Positions 17,041 through 25,883 of a stretch of 64,000 bases of DNA are shown in pieces; positions within the stretch are counted from its first letter, which is position 1; every line of letters begins with the position of its first letter. The translations under genes and the position numbers were made by a program. The notes beneath the pieces were generated by a model, which worked only from the letters and a program-made list of their open reading frames with translations, ran no database searches and had not been told where the DNA came from. The stretch is from Caldifarciminota bacterium (GTDB lineage: Bacteria > Hydrothermota > UBA3073). The stretch is taken from the NCBI GenBank assembly GCA_030606335.1, contig JAUWGP010000008.1:28638-92637 (forward strand). The letters run 5' to 3'.

Positions 17041-17469
17041 ATGCTACAACCATCAAGAGTAAAATACAGAAAGCAGCACAGAGGTAGAATGAAGGGAATA
17101 GCTACACGGGGGGCATCGGTTGCTTTCGGGGAATATGCATTAAAGACACTGGAACCTGCATGGATTACTCAGCGCCAGATAGAGGCTGCCAGGGTTGCGA
17201 TATCAAGGTATCTTAAGAGATCGGGTAAGTTATGGATAAGGATATTTCCCGACAAACCTATCACAAAAAAACCTGCTGAGACAAGGATGGGGAAGGGTAA
17301 AGGCTCTCCAGAATTTTGGGTAGCTGTTGTGAAACCAGGGAGAATATTGTTTGAACTTGGTGGTATACCTGAAAACCAAGCCAGAGAGGCGCTGAGACTT
17401 GGGGCATCGAAGCTTCCCGTGAGGAGTAGGATTGTAAAGAGAAAAGGAGGTATTGGTGAAGCCCTTTGA
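17041..17469 (+). CDS. rplP: Ribosomal protein L16
   Basis: A 142-residue protein near the A-site t[22 protein letters not shown] at the start and [20 protein letters not shown] are diagnostic. The 193-base spacer before it (16848-17040) has no gene, only word-repeats (AATCTGCGAGAATCTGCGTCC) that recur at about 29450. No clear ribosome site precedes the ATG. The 3' end overlaps rpmC. Confidence 0.97.
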   Translation: MLQPSRVKYRKQHRGRMKGIATRGASVAFGEYALKTLEPAWITQRQIEAARVAISRYLKRSGKLWIRIFPDKPITKKPAETRMGKGKGSPEFWVAVVKPGRILFELGGIPENQAREALRLGASKLPVRSRIVKRKGGIGEAL

Positions 17470-17650
17470 ATTACGTGAATTCTCTGAGGATGAATTGATG
17501 CAAAAAATACACGATTTGCGTGAAGAACTAATGACTCTAAGATTTAAGAAGCACAGTGAAACTCCTAAGCCATCTGACATGAAAAAGATACAATTAGAGA
17601 TAGCGAGGATAAAGACTATATTGAGAGAAAGAAAAGCTGAAAAAAAATAA
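17456..17650 (+). CDS. rpmC: Ribosomal protein L29
   Basis: A 64-residue helical protein at the tunnel exit. The GTG at 17456 is placed six bases after AGGAGG; a TTG one codon earlier is possible. [20 protein letters not shown] and [15 protein letters not shown] are typical. It overlaps the rplP stop by 14 bases. Confidence 0.93.
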   Translation: MKPFELREFSEDELMQKIHDLREELMTLRFKKHSETPKPSDMKKIQLEIARIKTILRERKAEKK

Positions 17651-17742
17651 ATTTTAGAAATATATACAAGCAAACAGTCATCAGGCGAGTTTTTAATTTC
17701 TAAGTTTTTTACAAGATATTTTGGTTGATAGGGAGATAGAAT

Positions 17743-17976
17743 ATGAGAAAGAGGTTTTTGGGCAAAGTCATCTCTGATAAGATGGACAAGTCCCGTTTAG
17801 TTAAGATATCCCTCACAAAGAGACACCCGTTGGTAGGAAAGGTGGTTAAAAAGAATATAAAGTTGATGTGCCACGATGAAAATAACAGCACCAAGGTGGG
17901 TGACAAGGTGGTTGTAGAAGAAACAAGACCATTATCCAAGGTAAAACATTTCAGGATAGTAGAGGTGAAGAAATGA
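17743..17976 (+). CDS. rpsQ: Ribosomal protein S17
   Basis: A 77-residue OB-fold 16S rRNA-binding protein. [33 protein letters not shown] and [18 protein letters not shown] are conserved. The stop overlaps the rplN ATG (ATGA). Confidence 0.96.
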   Translation: MRKRFLGKVISDKMDKSRLVKISLTKRHPLVGKVVKKNIKLMCHDENNSTKVGDKVVVEETRPLSKVKHFRIVEVKK

Positions 17977-18341
17977 TTACGTTTCGGACAAGGTTGGAGA
18001 TAGCGGATAACTCAGGAGCTAAGATTGGAATGTGTATTGGAATTCCCGGTTACTCCAGAGTGAGATATGCTAAGCCAGGAGATATTATAGTGGTCACAGT
18101 AAAGGAGGCAGTGCCGAGGAGTCAGATAAAGAGAGGGAGTATTCAAAAGGCAGTTATTGTTCGCACAAGAAAAGAAACAAGAAGAAAGGATGGTAGTTAC
18201 GTGAGGTTTGATGATAATGCTTGTGTACTGATAAATAACCAACTTGAACCAGTCGGGACCAGGGTTTTTGGACCGGTTGCTAGAGAATTGAGGGACAAAA
18301 ATTTTATGAAGATAGTATCACTGGCACCGGAAGTGGTTTAA
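17973..18341 (+). CDS. rplN: Ribosomal protein L14
   Basis: A 122-residue protein at the subunit interface. [20 protein letters not shown] is the near-universal start (usually MIQ), followed by [15 protein letters not shown] and [20 protein letters not shown]. Translation is coupled to rpsQ by a four-base overlap. Confidence 0.98.
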   Translation: MITFRTRLEIADNSGAKIGMCIGIPGYSRVRYAKPGDIIVVTVKEAVPRSQIKRGSIQKAVIVRTRKETRRKDGSYVRFDDNACVLINNQLEPVGTRVFGPVARELRDKNFMKIVSLAPEVV

Positions 18342-18389
18342 ATATTTTATTTTTTATGATATCTTTAAAAGTTCATTAAATGGTAAGAT

Positions 18390-18698
18390 ATGAAAATTAA
18401 GAAGAATGATACTGTAAAGGTAATTTTAGGAGAATATAAGGGAAAAACCGGAAAGGTTTTGAAAGTATTTCCCCGTAAGTCGATGCTTATAGTTGAGAGC
18501 ATTAATTTTCAAAAAAGGCATATGCGTGCACGTTCTGCAGAAGAACCAGGTGGGATAGTGCAGAAAGAGGGTCCAGTTAATATATCAAATGTTATGTTGA
18601 TATGTCCAAAGTGCAGAGAAGCTGTTAGGGTCTCACTAACCAGGCTCGGAGATAAGAGCGTGAGAAAATGTAAGAGCTGTTCCGAGATGATAGATTAA
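18390..18698 (+). CDS. rplX: Ribosomal protein L24
   Basis: A 102-residue assembly-initiating protein with a KOW motif (IKKNDTVKVILGEYKGKTGK). The C-terminal part has two Cys-x2-Cys pairs (ICPKCR and CKSC), which can bind zinc, a pattern seen in some but not all L24 proteins. Confidence 0.96.
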   Translation: MKIKKNDTVKVILGEYKGKTGKVLKVFPRKSMLIVESINFQKRHMRARSAEEPGGIVQKEGPVNISNVMLICPKCREAVRVSLTRLGDKSVRKCKSCSEMID

Positions 18699-18727
18699 GT
18701 TTGATGAGTTTGATATAAAGATAAGTT

Positions 18728-19273
18728 ATGGCAAGAATTAAGGATTTATATAATGAGACTGTGTTACCTGCTATGATGAAGGGCTTTGAGTATAAGAATG
18801 TATATGAGGTACCCCATCTAGTAAAAATCGTCGTTAATATTGGGCTTGGTGAGGCAGTAGGTGATTCCAAGCTTATAGATATTGTATCATCCGACATTGC
18901 AATTATCACAGGACAGAAACCACTGATTATAAAAGCAAAGAGATCTGTTGCATCTTTTAAACTCAGAAAGGGAAAACCAATAGGTCTTAAGGTAACACTG
19001 CGGGGTAATAGGATGTATGAGTTTTTCGATAGGCTGAATAATTTTGCTATGCCCAGGATAAGAGACTTTCGCGGTATAGATCCTGATGCCTTTGATGGAA
19101 GCGGTAATTATAATTTGGGTATTACTGAGCATACGATATTCCCTGAAATAAAATTTGATAAGGTTAAGTTTAACTTTGGGATGGATATAAATTTTGTTAC
19201 AACAGCACGGACTGACGAGGAGGCATTTGAGCTTTTAAAAGGTCTTGGAATGCCGTTTAAAAGCAAGCAATAG
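18728..19273 (+). CDS. rplE: Ribosomal protein L5
   Basis: A 181-residue 5S rRNA-binding protein. [40 protein letters not shown] and [18 protein letters not shown] are conserved. The ATG follows AAGTT with no good ribosome site. It ends ten bases before the S14 gene. Confidence 0.97.
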   Translation: MARIKDLYNETVLPAMMKGFEYKNVYEVPHLVKIVVNIGLGEAVGDSKLIDIVSSDIAIITGQKPLIIKAKRSVASFKLRKGKPIGLKVTLRGNRMYEFFDRLNNFAMPRIRDFRGIDPDAFDGSGNYNLGITEHTIFPEIKFDKVKFNFGMDINFVTTARTDEEAFELLKGLGMPFKSKQ

Positions 19274-19283
19274 AAGGGGGCAT

Positions 19284-19469
19284 ATGGCAAAAAGATCGTG
19301 GATAGAAAAGAATAAGAAAGAACCTAAATTCAAGGTTCAAAAATACAACCGATGTATGAGATGCGGGAGATCGAGAGGTTATTATACAAGGTTTGGCTTG
19401 TGTAGAATTTGTTTTAGGGAACTGGCGCTTAAGGGTGAAATACCTGGCGTAAGGAAGGCAAGTTGGTGA
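19284..19469 (+). CDS. rpsZ: Ribosomal protein S14, zinc-binding short type
   Basis: A 61-residue protein. [20 protein letters not shown] then two Cys pairs, CMRC (24-27) and CRIC (40-43), which hold zinc in the short form of S14. GGGGG precedes the ATG at 19284; an in-frame start inside rplE would be an artefact. The zinc type suits a habitat where zinc is not limiting. Confidence 0.96.
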   Translation: MAKRSWIEKNKKEPKFKVQKYNRCMRCGRSRGYYTRFGLCRICFRELALKGEIPGVRKASW

Positions 19470-19475
19470 GGCATT

Positions 19476-19856
19476 ATGATTAATGACCCAGTAGGTGATA
19501 TGTTAGCAAGAATCCGTAACTCTTTAATGAGAGAGGTATACCGTCTTGAATTACCCTCAACCAATATACTTGAAGGTGTTGCGAGTGTTCTCCTTAATGA
19601 AGGTTACATAGAAAAGTATGAAACAAGGGATGAGAGTCCACAAAAGGTTTTGTTGTTATATCTTAAGGTTGGGACAATTAGAGGACTTAAGAGGATTAGT
19701 AAACCAAGCAGAAGGGTCTATGTAAACCTAAAAAATATACCAAGGGTAAAGGAGGGTTTAGGTATTGCCATCATCTCGACCTCCAAAGGTATTCTGTCAG
19801 ATAGAATGGCTAGAAAAGAAAAAGTTGGGGGAGAGATTCTTGCATTTGTGTGGTAG
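19476..19856 (+). CDS. rpsH: Ribosomal protein S8
   Basis: A 126-residue 16S rRNA central-domain protein. MINDPVGDMLARIRNSLMRE and the C-terminal GLGIAIISTSKGILSDRMAR, then KVGGEILAFVW are typical. In E. coli S8 represses the spc operon; here the spacer before L14/L5 shows no recognisable S8 site. Confidence 0.97.
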   Translation: MINDPVGDMLARIRNSLMREVYRLELPSTNILEGVASVLLNEGYIEKYETRDESPQKVLLLYLKVGTIRGLKRISKPSRRVYVNLKNIPRVKEGLGIAIISTSKGILSDRMARKEKVGGEILAFVW

Positions 19857-19902
19857 ATAGTCATGCAGATATATATTAACCCACTTTTAACTTATTAATG
19901 TT

Positions 19903-20451
19903 ATGTCTAAGATTGGGAAAAAACCTATACCAATTCCAGATGGTGTTAAGTTCGGGATGAAAGGAAACGTAGTAAGGGTATCTGGACCGAAGGGTGAACT
20001 CTCAAGAGAAATACATCCTGAGTTTAATGTTAAAATAAAAGATGGTAATTTGTTTGTGTCTCCAAAACGGGAATCACGGTTTCTTCAACCCTATTATGGA
20101 TTAACTCGTGCACTTATAGCCAATATGGTTGAGGGAGTAAGTAAAGGATTTACAAAAGTCTTAAGATTGGTGGGTGTTGGGTATAGGGCTAAAATGAAAG
20201 ACAGTACGATTGAACTATCCCTGGGCTTCTCTCATCCTGTTATTTTCCAACCTCCAGAGGGTGTGAAAATAGAGGTTCCCGAACCACAGCGGATTGTTGT
20301 AACTGGTATAGATAAAGAGGTGGTTGGTGATAGTGCGAGCAAAATAAGGAGCTTCAAACCACCTGAACCATATAAAGGTAAGGGTGTTAGGTACGAGGGT
20401 GAATATGTAAGGAGAAAACCAGGAAAACGTGCAGTGTCTACAGGTATATAA
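19903..20451 (+). CDS. rplF: Ribosomal protein L6
   Basis: A 182-residue protein near the factor-binding site. MSKIGKKPIPIPDGVKFGMK, the repeat of two related halves, and the signature PEPYKGKGVRYEGEYVRRK are all present. No ribosome-binding site is obvious before the ATG. Confidence 0.97.
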   Translation: MSKIGKKPIPIPDGVKFGMKGNVVRVSGPKGELSREIHPEFNVKIKDGNLFVSPKRESRFLQPYYGLTRALIANMVEGVSKGFTKVLRLVGVGYRAKMKDSTIELSLGFSHPVIFQPPEGVKIEVPEPQRIVVTGIDKEVVGDSASKIRSFKPPEPYKGKGVRYEGEYVRRKPGKRAVSTGI

Positions 20452-20536
20452 TAAACACCGAAATCGTGGCTCATGTTCGTGAATCGTGATTGTTTATTTT
20501 TGCGAACAACGGGCACGGATAACGAAATTTAGGATT

Positions 20537-20875
20537 ATGGTGAACAGAAGAGAGCGAAGACATAAACGGATACGTAAGAAGGTTTTTGGTACTGATAGAA
20601 GGCCAAGACTCTCTATCTATAGAAGTCTTAGATATATATATGCTCAGTTGATCGACGATATCAATTCCTCCACTATATTAACTTTTTCCACACAGATGCT
20701 TAAAGTTGAAAAGTTGAGCACGATGAATGCGGCAAGGGAATGTGGAAGAAGACTGGCAGAAAAGGCAAGGGAAAAAGGGATAGAAAACGTTGTGTTTGAT
20801 CGTTCTGGGTATAAATATCATGGTAGAATAAAGGCACTTGCCGAAGGTGCAAAAGAGGGTGGTCTTAATTTTTAA
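20537..20875 (+). CDS. rplR: Ribosomal protein L18
   Basis: A 112-residue 5S rRNA-binding protein, slightly short for the family. The ATG at 20537 gives MVNRRERRHKRIRKKVFGTD with TAGGA upstream; an in-frame start 17 codons earlier lies in a word-repeat spacer (ATCGTGGCTCATG..., CGTGAATCGTGATTG) and is rejected. RPRLSIYRSLRYIYAQLIDD and FDRSGYKYHGRIKALAEGA are diagnostic. Confidence 0.95.
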   Translation: MVNRRERRHKRIRKKVFGTDRRPRLSIYRSLRYIYAQLIDDINSSTILTFSTQMLKVEKLSTMNAARECGRRLAEKAREKGIENVVFDRSGYKYHGRIKALAEGAKEGGLNF

Positions 20876-20896
20876 TTTTGTTTGTCGGGGGTTATT

Positions 20897-21370
20897 GTGA
20901 ACGAAGAAAGAGAATTTGAAGAAAGGGTAGTTGATGTCAATCGTGTATCAAAGGTAGTTAAAGGTGGGAAACGGTTTAGATTTTCTGCAACAGTAATAGT
21001 TGGAGACGGTGTTTCGCGTATAGGAATCGGGTTTGGAAAGGCCCATGAGGTTGCATCTGCAGTCAGGAAGGGTGTAGAGAGGGCTCAAAGGAGCATGAAG
21101 ACTGTCAAGGTTATTAATGGAACTATCCCTCATTCTCTTGTTTCAAAGTGTGGAGGCGCAAGACTTTTTATGAAACCTGCTGCCCCCGGCACCGGTGTAA
21201 TAGCCTGTGAACCAGTAAGGGCTGTATTAGAACTTGCTGGTGTGAGAGATATTCTAACAAAGTCTCTGGGCAGCAATACAACAAAAAACCTTGTAAAGGC
21301 AACGCTTAATGGTCTTGTATCAATGCGAACCAAAGAAGAGGTAGAGAAGATCAGGGGTGTTAAGTTATAG
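20897..21370 (+). CDS. rpsE: Ribosomal protein S5
   Basis: A 157-residue protein important for decoding accuracy and mRNA unwinding. The GTG at 20897 follows GGGGG by five bases; a TTG five codons earlier is less likely. RVSKVVKGGKRFRFSATVIV, the double-stranded RNA-binding domain, and KPAAPGTGVIACEPVRAVLE are conserved. Confidence 0.96.
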   Translation: MNEEREFEERVVDVNRVSKVVKGGKRFRFSATVIVGDGVSRIGIGFGKAHEVASAVRKGVERAQRSMKTVKVINGTIPHSLVSKCGGARLFMKPAAPGTGVIACEPVRAVLELAGVRDILTKSLGSNTTKNLVKATLNGLVSMRTKEEVEKIRGVKL

Positions 21371-21403
21371 AGATTTGTTGTAAATAAGTTTGATTATAAT
21401 TAT

Positions 21404-21628
21404 ATGAAAAAGATAAAGGTTATACAGGTTAAAAGTAAGATAGGGATGAAGTATGACCAGAAGCGTACCCTTGAAGCCCTTGGTCTACATCATCCGAACG
21501 ATGAAAGGGTTCATAATGATACTCCTCAGATACGAGGTATGATAACGAAGATAAGGCATCTTGTAAGAGTTGAGGATGTCGAAACTAAGAAAAATAATAT
21601 GAAAGAAACCACAGAGTCCACAGAGTAA
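21404..21628 (+). CDS. rpmD: Ribosomal protein L30 with a repeat-derived C-terminal tail
   Basis: A 74-residue protein; typical L30 is about 60. KKIKVIQVKSKIGMKYDQKR, TLEALGLHHPNDERVHNDTP and IRGMITKIRHLVRVEDV cover the whole L30 fold. Residues 61-74 (TKKNNMKETTESTE) are extra and are encoded largely by ACCACAGAGTCCACAGAG, a word-repeat seen elsewhere between genes in this window. The stop codon lies in the loop of a hairpin formed by that repeat. Confidence 0.93.
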   Translation: MKKIKVIQVKSKIGMKYDQKRTLEALGLHHPNDERVHNDTPQIRGMITKIRHLVRVEDVETKKNNMKETTESTE

Positions 21629-21644
21629 ATTTAATTCTCTGTGG
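21618..21644 (+). repeat. CCACAGAG/CTCTGTGG hairpin at the rpmD stop
   Basis: CCACAGAG (21618-21625), an 11-base loop holding the rpmD stop codon, CTCTGTGG (21637-21644). The same word (CACAGAGGTCACAGAG and its complement) occurs at about 2225 and 33580. It may stabilise the mRNA end or mark a repeat insertion. Confidence 0.5.
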
Positions 21645-21762
21645 CTCCCCTGTTAAATAAAGAACCAGGAGTTATGACTTGTAATTAATTTTGTAAATAT
21701 TTAACAGGGTGAATCCGTGGTTGAGGTTTTTACACTGCCAGGATGTAGGATAGGAGTTATTT

Positions 21763-22386
21763 ATGGGAGTACTGGATAATCTTAAGAAAATTAGAGGAAA
21801 AGAAAAAAAGAGACGGGGTAGGGGTACATCATCTGGTGTGGGTGGAACATCTGGCAGAGGACATAAGGGTGAGAGGTCAAGATCAGGTAAAAAGATATCT
21901 CCATGGTTTGAAGGAGGTCAGACTCCACTATACAGGAGACTACCAAAGAGAGGATTTCGCAATCCGTCATCGGTTGAGTACCAGATATTGAATGTTGGTG
22001 ATCTCAATAAATTAGAGGATGGAACTGTGGTCAACAAAGTTCTACTTTATGAGAAGGGTTTTGTAAAAAGGAACAAGGCTATAAAAATACTTGGTAATGG
22101 AGAACTTACGAAAAAACTTACCATAGAAGACATAAAGGTTTCTAAATCTGCCAAGGATAAGGTAGAAGCAAGAGGTGGAAGTGTTGTTGTGATAGGAAAG
22201 AAGTTAGAGGAGGCGAAGCCTGAGGAAACTGAAGAGATAAAAGGCAGTGAGAATAATATCAAAAAAGAGGAAACAGACGAGGAAGGAGAAATCAAGGAAG
22301 AAGATGCACAAGTAGAAGAGAAAGAAGAAGTGATAATGGAAGAGAAAGTAGAAAAGGAAGTGGAAAAGGATAGTGGTGAGGAGTAA
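21763..22386 (+). CDS. rplO: Ribosomal protein L15 with a long acidic C-terminal extension
   Basis: A 207-residue protein; typical bacterial L15 is about 145-150. Residues 1-148 are a normal L15 (GRGTSSGVGGTSGRGHKGER, then FEGGQTPLYRRLPKRGF). Residues 149-207 are an added tail of 59 residues, 28 of them Glu or Asp with most of the rest Lys, low complexity and probably disordered or helical. AGGAG lies before the ATG. The tail is in frame with no sign of a frameshift, since the acidic repeat runs to a proper stop and secY follows after 69 bases. Confidence 0.95.
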   Translation: MGVLDNLKKIRGKEKKRRGRGTSSGVGGTSGRGHKGERSRSGKKISPWFEGGQTPLYRRLPKRGFRNPSSVEYQILNVGDLNKLEDGTVVNKVLLYEKGFVKRNKAIKILGNGELTKKLTIEDIKVSKSAKDKVEARGGSVVVIGKKLEEAKPEETEEIKGSENNIKKEETDEEGEIKEEDAQVEEKEEVIMEEKVEKEVEKDSGEE

Positions 22387-22455
22387 ATAAAGGGTGACAA
22401 TGGGAAAATTTTACTTGTAAAATTATTATCTTCAAACTGACCAATCTGATATACT

Positions 22456-23769
22456 ATGTTTGCAACACTAAGAAACGCATTTAAGATACCTGACTTGCGA
22501 AACAAGATTTTCTTTACACTTGCGATATTTGTAGTATACAGGTTGGGCGGCCATATACCCATGCCTGGTATTAATACGGCTGCACTTTCCAGTTTCTTTG
22601 AGACCGCCAGAACAACTGCACTTGGGCTCTATGACATATTCGTTGGAGGTGGACTTTCTTCAGGAGCTATTTTTGGATTGGGAATAATGCCGTATATATC
22701 TGCATCTATTATAATGCAGCTACTGGGTGCAGCACTACCTTATTTTCAGAAATTACAGAGAGAGGGTGAAGAGGGCAGAAGAAAGATTAATCAGTATACA
22801 AGGTATCTTACAGTAGGAATAGCTGCCATACAGGCACTTGGTGTATGTATATTTCTTGAGTCTGCAAGAGCCCCCTCAGGAGAGGTTGTAGTAATTTTTC
22901 CTGGATTAACCTTTAGACTTCTTTCTGTTCTTACGCTGGTAACAGGAACGCTATTTATAATGTGGTTGGGTGAGCTTATTACAGACAGGGGTATTGGAAA
23001 TGGTATATCACTAATAATAATGATTGGAATTGTAGCCAGATTCCCAAGAGACACTATTGCCACATTCAACATGGTGCGTATTGGGGCGATGAGTCCACTC
23101 GCGGCAGTAATTGTGGCAGCAGTTATTATCGGTATAATTGCGAGTGTTGTCTTAATAACACAGGGGCAGCGAAGAATTCCAGTTCAATATGCCCAGAGAG
23201 TCATTGGGAGGAAGATTTATGGTGGAAGGTCTACTCATCTTCCATTGAATGTGAATGCCGCAGGTATAATACCAATAATATTTGCACAGGCTGTTCTTAC
23301 TTTCCCAGCAACGATTGCTCGATTTTTTTCAGGAAGCGACTTTGTTCAAACCCTGGTAGGATTTTTTACACCCGCAAACTTGTTGTATAATATAGTATAC
23401 GCAGGTCTGATAGTGTTTTTCGCCTATTTCTACACAGCGGTTGTCTTGAATCCCATTGATATTGCGGATAATATGAAGAAGTATGGGGGATTTATACCTG
23501 GAGTACGACCTGGAAAGAACACTGCCGACTATATTGATAGGATAATATCCCGCGTGACTCTACCTGGTTCCCTGTTTTTTGCTGCAGTAGCGATAATTCC
23601 CGCCATAATCTTCAGAAAGATAAATGCGCCATTTGTTTTTGGTGGTACATCTGTTCTCATAGTTGTAGGTGTTGCGCTTGATACAGTAAGGCAGATAGAG
23701 GCACAGCTTACGATGAGACATTATGATGGATTCTTGAGAAAAGGGAAGATAAGAGGTAGAAGAGGTTAA
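22456..23769 (+). CDS. secY: Preprotein translocase subunit SecY
   Basis: A 437-residue ten-helix membrane channel of the Sec translocon. RNKIFFTLAIFVVYRLGGHI, then PMPGIN in the plug region, MPYISASIIMQLLG, and the cytoplasmic loop QRRIPVQYAQRVIGRKIYGG are hallmarks; LRKGKIRGRRG is a typical end. All exported proteins of the window depend on it. The stop overlaps the adk start (TAATG). Confidence 0.98.
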   Translation: MFATLRNAFKIPDLRNKIFFTLAIFVVYRLGGHIPMPGINTAALSSFFETARTTALGLYDIFVGGGLSSGAIFGLGIMPYISASIIMQLLGAALPYFQKLQREGEEGRRKINQYTRYLTVGIAAIQALGVCIFLESARAPSGEVVVIFPGLTFRLLSVLTLVTGTLFIMWLGELITDRGIGNGISLIIMIGIVARFPRDTIATFNMVRIGAMSPLAAVIVAAVIIGIIASVVLITQGQRRIPVQYAQRVIGRKIYGGRSTHLPLNVNAAGIIPIIFAQAVLTFPATIARFFSGSDFVQTLVGFFTPANLLYNIVYAGLIVFFAYFYTAVVLNPIDIADNMKKYGGFIPGVRPGKNTADYIDRIISRVTLPGSLFFAAVAIIPAIIFRKINAPFVFGGTSVLIVVGVALDTVRQIEAQLTMRHYDGFLRKGKIRGRRG

Positions 23770-24404
23770 TGAAAATATTATTCATAGGCCCTCCTGGTTC
23801 AGGTAAGGGAACACAGGCGAGGATGCTGGCTAATGAGCTCAAAATACCGTTTGTCTCAATGGGGGATATAATTCGTGATGAAATAGGAAAACGAACAAAG
23901 TTAGGGCTTGAAGCAAGAAATTATGTGATAAAAGGGCAACTTGTGCCAGACGAAACTGTTGTAAGTATATTAGAAACAAATTTACCCGAATCTTTTGTTC
24001 TTGATGGATTTCCCAGGAATCTCTCACAGGCAAGACTTTTTGAGAAGATTAAACAAGATTTTGTATTTTACATATCTCTTGGCTTTGATGAAGCAGTTAA
24101 AAGGATTACAAATAGAAGTGTTTGCCCAGGGTGTAAAAAGGTATATAATCTGTTGACAGATCCTCCTAAAAAGGATAGTATATGCGATGTATGTGGTGCT
24201 AAATTGATGACAAGAGAGGATGACACTGTGGATACTGTGAAGAGAAGAATGGCAATCTATGAAAGGAAAACCTATCCACTTATTAAATATTTTAAAAAGA
24301 GAAGCGTGCTTAAAGAAATAGATGGAAACGGTGGCATAAAAGAGGTGTATGATAGAATCAGACAGGTATTTGACAGAACAGCACAAGATGTCCCAACAGA
24401 GTAG
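23769..24404 (+). CDS. adk: Adenylate kinase, zinc-lid type
   Basis: A 211-residue kinase converting AMP and ATP to two ADP. P-loop GPPGSGKGTQ at 7-16, the AMP-binding region and VLDGFPRNLSQA are conserved. The lid carries Cys-x2-Cys twice (CPGCKKVYN, then CDVCGAKL), so it is the structural-zinc form. It is coupled to secY by a one-base overlap. The methionine aminopeptidase gene map, often next in this series, is missing here. Confidence 0.97.
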   Translation: MKILFIGPPGSGKGTQARMLANELKIPFVSMGDIIRDEIGKRTKLGLEARNYVIKGQLVPDETVVSILETNLPESFVLDGFPRNLSQARLFEKIKQDFVFYISLGFDEAVKRITNRSVCPGCKKVYNLLTDPPKKDSICDVCGAKLMTREDDTVDTVKRRMAIYERKTYPLIKYFKKRSVLKEIDGNGGIKEVYDRIRQVFDRTAQDVPTE

Positions 24405-24476
24405 ATATTTTAAGGAATGTTTTATTTTGTAGTTCTGTTATGTGATTTTTTTATAAGATTTAATTGTTGCTGATTT

Positions 24477-24695
24477 ATGGCAGAAAAGAAAGGTATAAGG
24501 GTTGAAGGTAAGGTTCAGGAGGCACTAAAGGGAGGAATGTTCCGAGTGGTTCTTGATAACGGGCATAGGGTTCTTGCTCATGTATCTGGAAAAATGAGGG
24601 TAAACTTTATAAAAATACTACCAGGTGACAGAGTTGTTGTTGAGCTTTCACCCTATGATTTGACGAGAGGGAGGATACTACACAGATTTAAGTGA
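24477..24695 (+). CDS. infA: Translation initiation factor IF-1
   Basis: A 72-residue OB-fold protein that occupies the ribosomal A site during initiation. [40 protein letters not shown] and [20 protein letters not shown] are near-universal. There is no clear ribosome-binding site before the ATG. Confidence 0.98.
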   Translation: MAEKKGIRVEGKVQEALKGGMFRVVLDNGHRVLAHVSGKMRVNFIKILPGDRVVVELSPYDLTRGRILHRFK

Positions 24696-24753
24696 GATAC
24701 GTGATTTTTCAAATTTTAAATACTAAATACTGTTTGATATTGGAATTTGCCTG

Positions 24754-24782
24754 CCCCGTTAGATGATTATTATCTAATGGGG
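24754..24782 (+). repeat. 11-bp hairpin upstream of rpmJ
   Basis: CCCCGTTAGAT (24754-24764), 7-base loop, ATCTAATGGGG (24772-24782); one G-T wobble, otherwise perfect. It belongs to the GC-ended palindromes found in several spacers. It might pause or process the operon transcript between infA and rpmJ. Confidence 0.45.
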
Positions 24783-24828
24783 TGAAGGATTTAAGATTTG
24801 TAATTTATCTGGGATAATAGGAGTATCA

Positions 24829-24942
24829 ATGAAGGTAAGGACTTCTGTAAAAAAGATATGTGCGAAATGTCAGATAGTAAAGAGAAAGGGCGTTTTAAGG
24901 GTTATATGTCAGAACCCAAAACATAAACAGAGACAAGGATAA
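24829..24942 (+). CDS. rpmJ: Ribosomal protein L36
   Basis: A 37-residue protein with ribosome site AGGAG seven bases upstream of the ATG. The sequence [20 protein letters not shown] then [17 protein letters not shown] matches L36, with zinc ligands Cys11, Cys14, Cys27 and His32 all present. Its place between infA and rpsM is the standard one. Confidence 0.97.
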   Translation: MKVRTSVKKICAKCQIVKRKGVLRVICQNPKHKQRQG

Positions 24943-24944
24943 GC

Positions 24945-24961
24945 GGTTGCTTTCAGCAACC
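24945..24961 (+). repeat. Small hairpin after rpmJ and word-repeat spacer
   Basis: GGTTGC-TTTCA-GCAACC directly after the rpmJ stop. The remainder of the spacer to 25107 holds degenerate words (AAAATGTAAATTTTAAAATTTT, then GGATAACGGACCACGGATT and CACGAATTTACGATTCACG) and no gene. Confidence 0.35.
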
Positions 24962-25107
24962 TAAATGTAAAAATCAAAATGTAAATTTTAAAATTTTGAT
25001 ATTCGATCTTAGATTATGGATAACGGACCACGGATTCTGGATCACGAATTTACGATTCACGATTTTTAATTTTTAATATTTAATATTTAATTTTACTAAG
25101 GGGTTGG

Positions 25108-25494
25108 ATGGCGAGAATTTCTGGTGTTGAACTTCCCTCAAATAAAAGAATAGAGATTGCACTTACATATATATATGGTATTGGAAGAACCTCTGCAAAC
25201 GAGATATTACAAAAGAGTAAGATTTTACCAGATATAAGGGTAAAGGATTTAACTGATGAACAGGTTGATGTATTAAGGAATGTAATTGAATCTGATTATA
25301 AAATTGAAGGTGCGCTAAGGCTTGAAATTCAGGAGAATATAAAGAGACTCATTAACATAAATTGCTTAAGGGGTCTAAAGCACAAGAGAGGAATGCCAGT
25401 AAGAGGTCAGCGAACCCGAACTAATGCCAGGACAAGAAAGGGACCCAGAAAGGGTTCTATAGCGCTGAAGAAAAAATCAAAGATGAAGAAGTAA
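25108..25494 (+). CDS. rpsM: Ribosomal protein S13
   Basis: A 128-residue protein of the 30S head that contacts P-site t[36 protein letters not shown], and the tail [20 protein letters not shown], then TRKGPRKG are conserved. AAGGGG precedes the ATG. Confidence 0.98.
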   Translation: MARISGVELPSNKRIEIALTYIYGIGRTSANEILQKSKILPDIRVKDLTDEQVDVLRNVIESDYKIEGALRLEIQENIKRLININCLRGLKHKRGMPVRGQRTRTNARTRKGPRKGSIALKKKSKMKK

Positions 25495-25510
25495 ATTATA
25501 GGGGGGTTTG

Positions 25511-25882
25511 ATGAAAAAAAGGAGGTTGAGAAAGGCACCCGAAAGTGGTGTGGTTCACATATTGTCAACTTTTAATAATACAATAGTTACAATAACAGAT
25601 GAGAAAGGGAATTGTCTTTCATGGGCAAGTGCTGGAAGCATAGGTTTCAAGGGTTCTAAAAAGGGAACCCCATATGCAGCAGGTATATGTGCGAAGAAGG
25701 TTGCAAGAGGGCTTGCCGATATAGGTCTGAGAAATGTAGACGTGTGGGTTAAGGGTCCAGGTGCTGGAAGGGACTCAGCTGTAAGAGCTATAAAGGCGGC
25801 GAGATTAAAAATTACATATATAAGGGACGTAACACCTATTCCTCATAACGGATGTAGGCCCCCAAAGAAGAGGAGGATATAG
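25511..25882 (+). CDS. rpsK: Ribosomal protein S11
   Basis: A 123-residue platform protein. The ATG at 25511 follows [26 protein letters not shown], then [14 protein letters not shown] and the end [20 protein letters not shown] are near-universal. Confidence 0.98.
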   Translation: MKKRRLRKAPESGVVHILSTFNNTIVTITDEKGNCLSWASAGSIGFKGSKKGTPYAAGICAKKVARGLADIGLRNVDVWVKGPGAGRDSAVRAIKAARLKITYIRDVTPIPHNGCRPPKKRRI

Positions 25883-25883
25883 T

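Noticed and set aside
22047-22562. A 171-codon minus-strand frame over the L15 tail and secY start
   Set aside because: It is a Ser-rich artefact, the complement of the Glu/Lys-rich tail of L15.
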